Shown here piece after piece: positions 6,139-11,253 of a DNA stretch of 11,253 nt (within the stretch, counting starts at the first letter, position 1; each line of letters starts with the position of its first letter). Below the pieces are notes generated by a model, which was not told the origin of the DNA, searched no databases, and saw nothing but the letters and a program-made list of their open reading frames with translations. The translations under genes and the position numbers were made by a program. Location of the stretch: positions 1 to 11,253 of the forward strand of contig JAZNXH010000057.1 in the NCBI GenBank assembly GCA_045593785.1. Direction: 5' to 3'. Source of the DNA: SZUA-448 sp045593785. GTDB taxonomy: Bacteria > Bacillota > Clostridia > Lachnospirales > Lachnospiraceae.

Positions 6139-7131
6139 CTACTGTAATACTTGTTTCAGAACACCCAGATTCTTCTCCATTACGGACAAATACGTAGCGC
6201 CATCCTCAATCTCTTTTTTGCTGACAGACTGTAAGGAATCCAAACTTACAATTGCTTGATTTTTTAACTCTGTATTCTCAATTACGGTCTGCGCTATCTT
6301 CTTATCCGAACCCTCAATGGTAATAACTGCAGGAAGCTGCAACTCCTCCAGCTTCTCAGCGAGAAATGCTATCGTTGCAAAACTCGCTTCCGTCTCCGCA
6401 GAACATCCGGGAAATGCTGCGTAATACTTCAATCCATAATCCTCAGTCAGATAACGGAACGGAAAACGGTCGCAGAACAAAAGCGTATCCGTCTTTGCCT
6501 GTTCGATTGTATTCCGGTAATCTGTCTCCAATGCCTTCAGCTTTTCCGTATAAACAGTTGCATTGCTGCGGTAGATTTCTGCATTTTCGGCATCTGCAGT
6601 CTCCAGCTCTTTACTGATATGATTTACAAAAAGCACTGCATTATTCAGAGATAACCAGACGTGTTCGTCATAAGAACCGGATTCGTGGTTGTCTTCCTGA
6701 TGCTCGTGTGCATCATGTTTCTCATGAGAATGCTGCATTCCCGCTACAATCTCTTCTTCCACCGCCCTATTTCCGAGTACCTCCATCAGATTGATTACCT
6801 GCATATCCGGATTCGTAGCATTTTTCAATGCATCCTTCACCCAGACATCCGAAGCTCCGCCAACATACAGGAACACATCACAAGTTGAAATATTGATCAA
6901 ATCGGAAGCAGACGGCTGATAACTGTGCAGGTCAGTTCCGTTGTTCACCAGAAGGGTCAGTTCCACATTCTGCATATCATCTCCGATAATTTCTCTTGTC
7001 CAATCGTAAAGCGGAAATACAGCCGCTACTACGTGAAGCTTTCCATCCTCTTGCGTTGTGCCACAAGCGGTTGTACCGATAATAATAACGAACAGCATTA
7101 CCAAAAGAACAACAACATTTTTTCGAAACAT
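6139..7131 (-). CDS. ZnuA/TroA-family metal ABC transporter substrate-binding lipoprotein
   Basis: Extracellular lipid-anchored binding protein that captures Zn(II) or Mn(II) for an ABC importer. The 330-aa length fits the family. A hydrophobic signal peptide ends in the lipobox TTAC with Cys23. His69 (DLHSYQPSASDL) and His157 (DEHVWLSL) are the first two metal ligands, and Asp298 (SLDSLQ) fits the fourth. A His/Asp/Glu-rich loop (134-149, HSHEKHDAHEHQEDNH) precedes the second ligand, as in zinc-specific members, so zinc is more likely than manganese. The third ligand position, usually His or Glu five residues before a conserved Tyr, is Arg222 in DRFPFRYL; I believe this is a clostridial subfamily trait. 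AAAGGGG lies 5 nt before the ATG. No permease or ATPase gene adjoins it, so it must work with a transporter encoded elsewhere. No convincing terminator separates it from the SRP RNA gene. Confidence 0.93.
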   Translation of the reverse strand: MFRKNVVVLLVMLFVIIIGTTACGTTQEDGKLHVVAAVFPLYDWTREIIGDDMQNVELTLLVNNGTDLHSYQPSASDLINISTCDVFLYVGGASDVWVKDALKNATNPDMQVINLMEVLGNRAVEEEIVAGMQHSHEKHDAHEHQEDNHESGSYDEHVWLSLNNAVLFVNHISKELETADAENAEIYRSNATVYTEKLKALETDYRNTIEQAKTDTLLFCDRFPFRYLTEDYGLKYYAAFPGCSAETEASFATIAFLAEKLEELQLPAVITIEGSDKKIAQTVIENTELKNQAIVSLDSLQSVSKKEIEDGATYLSVMEKNLGVLKQVLQ

Positions 7132-7204
7132 CCTGACCCCTTTCTGCCCCCGACCAACGCACGAGCGCAGTTGGACAAAGGTACATTTTCATCACTGAAT
7201 GCAC

Positions 7205-7233
7205 AGTGTAACACAAAAATACAGATTTTACAA
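7205..7233 (-). promoter_or_regulatory. Promoter of the metal-binding lipoprotein gene, with inverted repeat at the -10
   Basis: TTGTAA (7233-7228), a 17-nt spacer and TACACT (7210-7205) with a TG one base before the -10 form an extended -10 promoter. Transcription would start near 7198. An inverted repeat, CACTG-N6-CAGTG (7193-7208), covers the -10 and start site and is a candidate operator for a metal-responsive repressor; it does not match the usual Zur or MntR boxes that I know. The leader of about 67 nt contains a CCAAC/GTTGG hairpin (7154-7174). Confidence 0.7.
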
Positions 7234-7254
7234 TTAGCTTATTTGTGATATACT
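7227..7254 (+). promoter_or_regulatory. Promoter of the tadA operon, sharing its -35 with the divergent promoter
   Basis: TTTACA (7227-7232), a 16-nt spacer and TATACT (7249-7254) with an upstream TG (7246-7247) form an extended -10 promoter. Its -35 covers the same base pairs as the opposite-facing -35 at 7228-7233, so RNA polymerase could hardly occupy both at once. Transcription would start near 7261. Confidence 0.7.
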
Positions 7255-7261
7255 CATTTTG

Positions 7262-7290
7262 TCGGTAAAAGCATTCCTTATGCATACCGA
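7262..7290 (+). other. Stem-loop at the 5' end of the tadA leader
   Basis: TCGGTA (7262-7267) pairs with TACCGA (7285-7290), enclosing GCAT-TCCTT-ATGC (7271-7283). It would form at the very 5' end of the predicted mRNA and is about 50 nt from the start codon, so it more likely affects mRNA stability than blocks ribosome binding. It has no T-tract and does not match a riboswitch that I recognise. Confidence 0.45.
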
Positions 7291-7341
7291 ACTTCATATT
7301 ATTACATCGATTGGAAACCGGATCCCCGGAATGGAATTATT

Positions 7342-7851
7342 ATGGAAAATATGACACCGACCCGTCACACAGACGAATACTATATGAAAAAAGCCCTGTC
7401 CCTTGCAAAACGGGCAGCTAAAATCGGCGAGGTTCCGATTGGTTGCGTCATCGTATGCAACGACGAAATCGTCGGCACCGGCTATAACAAGCGCAAGAAA
7501 AACAAAACCACGCTTGCACATGCTGAACTGCTTGCCATTGACAAAGCCAGCAAAAAGCTTGGCGACTGGCGCCTCGAAGGCTGTACGCTCTACGTCACCT
7601 TAGAGCCCTGCCAGATGTGTGCCGGAGCCATCGTACAGGCGCGCATCGACCGCGTTGTCATCGGTGCCATGAACCCGAAAGCCGGCTGTGCAGGCTCTAT
7701 CCTGAACCTCTTACAGATGCAGCAATTCAATCATCAGGTTGAGATTACCTATGACGTTATGCAGGAGACCTGCTCTTCCGTACTATCGGATTTTTTTGCA
7801 GATCTTCGGGTAAAACTAAAACAACTTCCAAAAGATGAAACAAACAAGTAA
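7342..7851 (+). CDS. tadA: tRNA-specific adenosine(34) deaminase TadA
   Basis: Zinc enzyme that deaminates the wobble adenosine of tRNA-Arg(ACG) to inosine, needed to read CGU, CGC and CGA codons. The 169-aa protein has the cytidine-deaminase fold signatures: TLAHAELLAI with zinc ligand His60 and catalytic Glu62, and LEPCQMCAGA with ligands Cys90 and Cys93. VPIGCVIV and the C-terminal 'SSVLSDFFADLR' are also typical of TadA. The ATG at 7342 has GGA 6 nt upstream; the ATG at codon 4 is an alternative. It is followed 35 nt later by the radical SAM activase gene and is probably co-transcribed with it. In many Firmicutes tadA lies just before the SRP RNA gene and dnaX; here a metal-binding protein gene sits between tadA and the SRP RNA, which is in the opposite orientation. 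Confidence 0.96.
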   Translation: MENMTPTRHTDEYYMKKALSLAKRAAKIGEVPIGCVIVCNDEIVGTGYNKRKKNKTTLAHAELLAIDKASKKLGDWRLEGCTLYVTLEPCQMCAGAIVQARIDRVVIGAMNPKAGCAGSILNLLQMQQFNHQVEITYDVMQETCSSVLSDFFADLRVKLKQLPKDETNK

Positions 7852-7886
7852 CCGCTCCACCGGATGCAGGAAGGGATGAACCTCTT

Positions 7887-8660
7887 ATGAAAATACATGG
7901 TCTGAACAAATTAACACTGCTTGACTATCCGGGGCACATGGCATGTCTTATATTCACCGGCGCCTGCAACTACCGTTGCCCGTTTTGCCATAACGCCTCT
8001 CTTGTGCTGAATCCGGGCAGTCAGCCTGCCATCAACGAAGATGAAATCTTTTCTTTTTTAGAGTCCCGCAAAGGCATCCTGGAAGGCGTCTGTATCTCCG
8101 GCGGCGAACCGACCCTGCAGGCAGATTTGCCGGAGTTCATCCGCAAGATTCGCGCGATGGGATTCCACGTCAAGCTCGATACTAACGGAAGCCGTCCCGG
8201 CGTTCTCAAAGCACTTCTGGACGAGGGACTGCTTGATTATGTTTCTATGGATATCAAAAATGCTCCAAAGAAATACCTCACAACCATCGGTATCCCGGAA
8301 GAATCGCAAGAATCCGATTCCTCTGCAAGCAGTTCTGACGCAAGCAAAGACACTCTCTGTTTTGATAACTTAATCACCGACTCCGTCCGTCAGTCTGCAG
8401 ACCTTCTGATGCAGTCTTCCATTCCCTATGAATTCCGTACCACGGTAGTAAAAGAACTTCATAGCGAAGAAGACCTGCTTGCTATCGGCAAATGGTTGAA
8501 CGGTGCAAGCGCATATTATCTGCAATCCTTCCGCGATTCTGAGACACTGGTCGGTGCTTCCCTCGGACAGTTCCACGCTTATGAACCGGAACAGATGCGT
8601 GCATTCCGTGATATGCTGAAACCATATTTTGAAATCGTTGAGCTAAGAGGAATTGATTAA
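7887..8660 (+). CDS. Anaerobic ribonucleotide reductase-activating radical SAM protein (NrdG2/TIGR02495 type)
   Basis: Radical SAM enzyme expected to install the glycyl radical on the class III ribonucleotide reductase NrdD, supplying dNTPs without oxygen. The cluster motif CX3CX2C is at Cys27, Cys31 and Cys34 (CNYRCPFCHN). SGGEPT (71-76) binds S-adenosylmethionine. LDTNGSRP and SMDIKNAPKKY follow in the order usual for this group, and the C-terminus has YYLQSFRDSETL. At 257 aa it is longer than the roughly 230 aa that I expect, owing to a Ser/Asp/Glu-rich insertion at about 137-158. No nrdD is in the window, and members of this group may activate other glycyl-radical enzymes, so the substrate is inferred. 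A GAAGGG ribosome binding site lies about 10 nt before the ATG. It is the second gene of the tadA operon and ends at a strong terminator. Confidence 0.9.
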   Translation: MKIHGLNKLTLLDYPGHMACLIFTGACNYRCPFCHNASLVLNPGSQPAINEDEIFSFLESRKGILEGVCISGGEPTLQADLPEFIRKIRAMGFHVKLDTNGSRPGVLKALLDEGLLDYVSMDIKNAPKKYLTTIGIPEESQESDSSASSSDASKDTLCFDNLITDSVRQSADLLMQSSIPYEFRTTVVKELHSEEDLLAIGKWLNGASAYYLQSFRDSETLVGASLGQFHAYEPEQMRAFRDMLKPYFEIVELRGID

Positions 8661-8662
8661 CC

Positions 8663-8699
8663 AAAAGCCTGCAAACATCGTTCTGTTCGCAGGCTTTTT
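8663..8699 (+). terminator. Strong intrinsic terminator between convergent operons
   Basis: AAAAGCCTGC (8663-8672) pairs with GCAGGCTTTT (8689-8698) as a 10-bp stem, with some further AAC/GTT pairing inside the loop, and ends in TTTTT on the plus strand just after the activase stop codon. On the minus strand the same stem ends in TTTTGG, so it may also terminate the convergent radical SAM operon, though less efficiently. Confidence 0.93.
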
Positions 8700-8706
8700 C
8701 TTTCCT

Positions 8707-9621
8707 TCATTCTTCTATACAAATCTTTTTTGACAGTGCATTCAGCACTGCTTTTTTATTTCCGCTCCATTTTGGCGCAATCAGAATCCGTTTCGGCCCG
8801 TCACCGGTCAACCGGTGTACTACCACCGATGGCGGAATGATTTTCAGACATTCCACTACCAACTCGAGGTACTCATCCATTGTAAGACAGGCAAAAGCAT
8901 TCTCCCTCTCTTCCTCTGTCATCGCTTTGAACTCTTCGCCCATGTCTGTACCTTCTAACAAATGCAGAAGCTGAAGTTTGATTCCGTGTATTGGCAATCT
9001 GCAGACATAACGAACACTCGCCAGCATATCTTCTTTGGTCTCATAAGGAAGTCCAAGAATTAGGTGTACTACTACCTTGATTCCTGCTTGTGACAATCTC
9101 TGTACCGCATCTTCAAACACTGCCAAGGGATACCCTCTGCGGATTCGCACTGCACTCTCCTCATGCATGGTCTGAAGACCAAGCTCGACAAAGATTGGTT
9201 TTCTCCGGTTCAGCTCCTCCAGCAGCTCTACTATCTCTGCGGGCAAACAATCCGGTCGGGTTGCAATGGACAGTGCAACAACTCCCGGAGCATCCATCGC
9301 CTCCTCATAGACCTTCCGTAATACCTCTACCGGAGCATAGGAGTTTGTAAATGCTTGAAAATATGCGAGATACCCGACTTCGCCGTTTTTCGGAAGCTTT
9401 TCCCGGACACGGCTTTTCGCTTCTTCTATCTGTTCCGTGATGGTCAATCGCCTTGATGCAGCAAACTCCCCGGAACCGCCTGCACTGCAAAAGCTACAGC
9501 CTCTTGTATCGATGGTTCCGTCACGGTTCGGACAGGAAAATCCGGCATCCAGGGACAACTTATATACCTTTTTCCCAAAAGTTTTTTTCAGATATGTATT
9601 CAGGTCGCTGTACTGTAACAT
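8707..9621 (-). CDS. TIGR01212/YhcC-family radical SAM protein
   Basis: Radical SAM protein of the family that includes E. coli YhcC; the substrate is not established. The 304-aa length is usual. DAGFSCPNRDGTIDTRGCSFC gives the cluster cysteines Cys30, Cys42 and Cys45 in the family's unusual long-spaced arrangement (CX11CX2C). YFQAFTNSYAP, ATRPDCLP, ELGLQT and HLILGLPYET are typical blocks of the partial TIM barrel, and KLQLLHLLEGTDM and VVHRLTGDGPK complete the family pattern. It is cytoplasmic, with no membrane segment. The ATG at 9621 is preceded by AAAGGA about 11 nt upstream. It lies 24 nt after the stop of the uncharacterised two-domain gene and is co-transcribed with it; the operon ends at the shared terminator at 8663-8699. 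Confidence 0.92.
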   Translation of the reverse strand: MLQYSDLNTYLKKTFGKKVYKLSLDAGFSCPNRDGTIDTRGCSFCSAGGSGEFAASRRLTITEQIEEAKSRVREKLPKNGEVGYLAYFQAFTNSYAPVEVLRKVYEEAMDAPGVVALSIATRPDCLPAEIVELLEELNRRKPIFVELGLQTMHEESAVRIRRGYPLAVFEDAVQRLSQAGIKVVVHLILGLPYETKEDMLASVRYVCRLPIHGIKLQLLHLLEGTDMGEEFKAMTEEERENAFACLTMDEYLELVVECLKIIPPSVVVHRLTGDGPKRILIAPKWSGNKKAVLNALSKKICIEE

Positions 9622-9645
9622 TCTCTGCTTTATCCTTTCTTAAAC

Positions 9646-10662
9646 TCAGCCGAACACAACCGGCATAGACCAATAGCCATACTCCCCTACTGCAATCGGA
9701 CGACTCTTCGTATTATGGAATTCATCGAACCCGAACAATCCGGCAATCTCTTTTTCCCGCTCATTATAAATACCTGGTACCAACAATTCATAGCGGTAAC
9801 GCGCACCGTCCCGCACTCTCGCCAACACCAGGTGACGGTATCCGTAATAACTGTGCATCAGAAAACTGTTCGTTGTCAACTGCCAATGTTCTGCCGGCAG
9901 TAAACCAATGTCCTCTAGTTCCAGTTTCACACAACGTTCTGCCCACGGTTCTGCAAATGGCCAGATAACCGGGCAGAGTTCAAAGATGCGTTCCGCCGCA
10001 TTCGTTTGCATCTGTCTTCCCCGCGGTTGCTCCTGTTCCGGAAACAACTGTTCCATTTCTTCTTGCAACCTTGTCTCAAGATTGTCGGACTCACTATCTT
10101 CTGTCACCCTTTCTTCTGTGTCCCACGTCTCATCCGCAATCAATCCGTCCGTTTCTTCCCAGCCTTGCTCTGCCACACTGCTTTCTGCTTCCGTCCTTTG
10201 CTCTTCTTCCTCAACCAACAATTCAATCCGGTCCGGCTGTACCGGTCGGTTTCTTTCTTCCTCCAAGGCTTGCAACAACTCGTACACCTCGGTCGGAAGC
10301 AGGGGTTTGTCATCCCAAGCTGATGCAAAATACTTCATACTGTCCCGGCAAATCAGATATCCGTCCATCCGTTCCAATTCTAAACCACTTCCGCCCATAT
10401 CCTCTGCATTCATACTAATCTGCCAGTTTCCGTTTGGACCGTTTGTTGCATATTCCCCGGCACTAATTCCCCGTACACCTTCCGGTGTCCGTATGTAATA
10501 AAAGTTCTTCAAGCTCTCATTTGATAAACTTGGCACCTGTATCGCTACGGTTGTTTTTGCTTCATTTCCACGCCGCTCAATCCGCGCCGTGCCAACGCAA
10601 TTTTTCTTAAAACCATTTTCATAGTTGTACAAATATGCCATCCACCGTTTATATTCTGCCAT
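9646..10662 (-). CDS. Uncharacterised two-domain protein with acidic linker (DUF6128-like C-terminus), 338 aa
   Basis: Function unknown. Residues 1-120 form one probably folded domain (MAEYKRWMAYLYNYENG at the start, FYYIRTPEGVRGISAGEY in the middle). Residues about 145-215 are a highly acidic, Gln/Glu/Thr-rich linker that looks disordered. Residues about 225-338 form a second domain with PFAEPWAERCVKLELEDIG, SFLMHSYYGYRHLVLARV and 'YELLVPGIYNEREKEIAGLFGF'. This last part resembles a domain of unknown function found in Lachnospiraceae, which I tentatively name DUF6128 from memory. There is no signal peptide or membrane segment. The start is the ATG at 10662, with AAAGAGG 5 nt upstream; a longer reading from a TTG at 10701 would run through the putative -10 box. 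It is the first gene of an operon with the YhcC-type protein. Confidence 0.85.
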   Translation of the reverse strand: MAEYKRWMAYLYNYENGFKKNCVGTARIERRGNEAKTTVAIQVPSLSNESLKNFYYIRTPEGVRGISAGEYATNGPNGNWQISMNAEDMGGSGLELERMDGYLICRDSMKYFASAWDDKPLLPTEVYELLQALEEERNRPVQPDRIELLVEEEEQRTEAESSVAEQGWEETDGLIADETWDTEERVTEDSESDNLETRLQEEMEQLFPEQEQPRGRQMQTNAAERIFELCPVIWPFAEPWAERCVKLELEDIGLLPAEHWQLTTNSFLMHSYYGYRHLVLARVRDGARYRYELLVPGIYNEREKEIAGLFGFDEFHNTKSRPIAVGEYGYWSMPVVFG

Positions 10663-10689
10663 ACCAACCTCTTTCCGCGCGATGCGCTG

Positions 10690-10718
10690 ATTATAGGACA
10701 ACCCTTATATTGGTATAT
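10690..10718 (-). promoter_or_regulatory. Possible promoter of the two-domain protein/YhcC operon
   Basis: A perfect TATAAT (10695-10690) would start transcription about 20 nt before the ATG at 10662. The hexamer 17 nt upstream is poor (ATATAC). An alternative is TTAGTG and TATAAG, 17 nt apart, slightly further upstream. A promoter is needed in 10663-10742 because the region is preceded by a strong terminator; which hexamers are used is uncertain. Confidence 0.4.
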
Positions 10719-10742
10719 ATGCAGAACACTAATATTTATTCC

Positions 10743-10775
10743 AAAAAACAGCAGTCGTTTTCAAACAACTGCTGT
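10743..10775 (-). terminator. Strong intrinsic terminator of the tocopherol-cyclase-like gene
   Basis: On the minus strand ACAGCAGTTGTTT (10775-10763) and AAACGACTGCTGT (10760-10748) form a 13-bp stem with one G-U pair and a very tight loop, followed by TTTTTT. It begins 7 nt after the stop codon of the gene entering from the right. Confidence 0.93.
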
Positions 10776-10782
10776 CTCTCTA

Positions 10783-11253
10783 TCATTCAGCCCACATACA
10801 GCCGACCTTCTCCGCCACCATCGTGTCTACAAGGCGAAGCTTGCCGAACACCCTGCGGTACAAGCTAAGCTCTGCGCGTCCGGTACCGCCGCTCCATAGA
10901 TTGTTGGTCCAGGTCCCATCCGGTTTGCAGAAACGCAATTTTATCATCTCAGACTTAGGACAAACGGCTTTCATCTCCATAGCGCCTTCTGTATTTGCCA
11001 TACGGACATGCCATACGATATTATTTTCTTTCTCCCGACAACGATACTTCGCCTGCGGGTATGTCATCAGTTTCGAGAAATTAAACTCGTACTCTTTTCC
11101 TTCATAATGCACAAGACCAAGCATATTGCTCCCTGCAGGTAAGCCTTTTAGCCCCATACAACCTACCACGTCAACTGCTGTATCATCAAGTGCTTCTCCG
11201 GTCTGTCTGCTCCAAAGTGCGGAGGCATTCAGCTGTATCCAAGGGCTCATAAA
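10783..11253 (-). CDS. Tocopherol-cyclase-like protein, C-terminal part (5' end outside window)
   Basis: Open from the right edge to the TGA at 10785-10783, giving at least 156 residues. An ATG occurs at 11250, but the reading frame continues upstream past the edge and the homologous region begins at once, so this is probably an internal Met of a protein of roughly 300 aa. 'PWIQLNASALWSRQTG', 'GNMLGLVHYEGKEYEFNF'-like strands, 'YPQAKYRC', 'MEMKAVC' and 'LWSGGTGRAELSLYRR' followed by the terminal 'EKVGCMWAE' fit the beta-rich tocopherol cyclase-like family (PF14249) as I know it. An anaerobic Firmicute makes no tocopherol, so the activity must be something else, perhaps binding or modifying a lipid or glycan; this is inference. 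It has its own terminator and is transcribed separately from the operon to its left. Confidence 0.7.
   Translation of the reverse strand, partial: FMSPWIQLNASALWSRQTGEALDDTAVDVVGCMGLKGLPAGSNMLGLVHYEGKEYEFNFSKLMTYPQAKYRCREKENNIVWHVRMANTEGAMEMKAVCPKSEMIKLRFCKPDGTWTNNLWSGGTGRAELSLYRRVFGKLRLVDTMVAEKVGCMWAE

Noticed and set aside
6133..6153. CAAGTA/TACTTG hairpin at the end of the metal-binding protein gene as a terminator
   Set aside because: The stem is only 6 bp with a 9-nt loop, it overlaps the stop codon, and no T-tract follows on the minus strand.
5885..6259. 124-codon plus-strand and 73-codon minus-strand (5914-6135) reading frames
   Set aside because: Both lie across the SRP RNA gene; the RNA's conserved helix 8 and helix 1 explain the sequence.
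8021..8664. Minus-strand reading frames (60-83 codons) opposite the NrdG2-type gene
   Set aside because: They are out-of-phase shadows of a well-supported radical SAM gene, with no ribosome binding sites or recognisable motifs.
9908..10498. 196-codon Ser-rich plus-strand reading frame
   Set aside because: It is antisense to the acidic linker and flanks of the 338-aa protein; Glu/Gln codons read backwards give the Ser/Cys-rich composition.
10663..10701. Longer N-terminus of the 338-aa protein from a TTG at 10701
   Set aside because: The extension covers the TATAAT box, and AAAGAGG precedes the ATG at 10662 at good spacing.

Overview
The window looks like chromosomal DNA of a mid-to-low-GC anaerobic Firmicute, most likely of the Lachnospiraceae (Clostridia). 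The signs are a large Bacillus/Clostridium-type SRP RNA, a class III ribonucleotide reductase activase, clostridial-style sigma-A promoters and purine-rich ribosome binding sites, and several uncharacterised proteins of a kind I associate with that family. I see no mobile element, CRISPR array, tRNA or phage gene. The family assignment is inference; no database search was possible.

Left region (1-1581): the 5' two-thirds of a murA gene (peptidoglycan precursor synthesis) runs off the left edge on the minus strand. Across a divergent promoter region (873-1152) lies a small plus-strand gene for a free-standing SbsA-type Ig-like domain. Its 3' end overlaps by 8 nt the end of the next, convergent operon, and its probable terminator lies inside that operon's last gene.

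Centre-left (1487-5726): a two-gene minus-strand operon. A 782-aa protein with an N-terminal cyclic-nucleotide-binding-like fold is followed 12 nt later by a 597-aa protein with TPR repeats, an acidic linker and a CbbX-like AAA+ domain. That domain has an intact Walker A, but its Walker B acidic pair reads Glu-Arg. This pair is the best candidate for an undescribed system in the window; its function is unknown.

Centre (5727-7341): the SRP RNA gene on the minus strand, with a near-consensus promoter and a clear intrinsic terminator that predict a precursor of about 360 nt. Upstream of it is an orphan ZnuA-like metal-binding lipoprotein gene. The lipoprotein gene and tadA are transcribed divergently from promoters whose -35 hexamers lie on the same bases.

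Right (7342-11253): tadA (tRNA A34 deaminase) and an nrdG-type radical SAM activase form a plus-strand operon ending in a strong terminator shared with a convergent minus-strand operon. That operon encodes an uncharacterised two-domain protein and a YhcC/TIGR01212-type radical SAM protein. Upstream, behind another strong terminator, is the 3' part of a tocopherol-cyclase-like gene that enters from the right edge.

The genes do not form a single pathway. The window joins housekeeping functions (cell wall, tRNA modification, protein targeting, dNTP synthesis, metal uptake) with four or five uncharacterised proteins.
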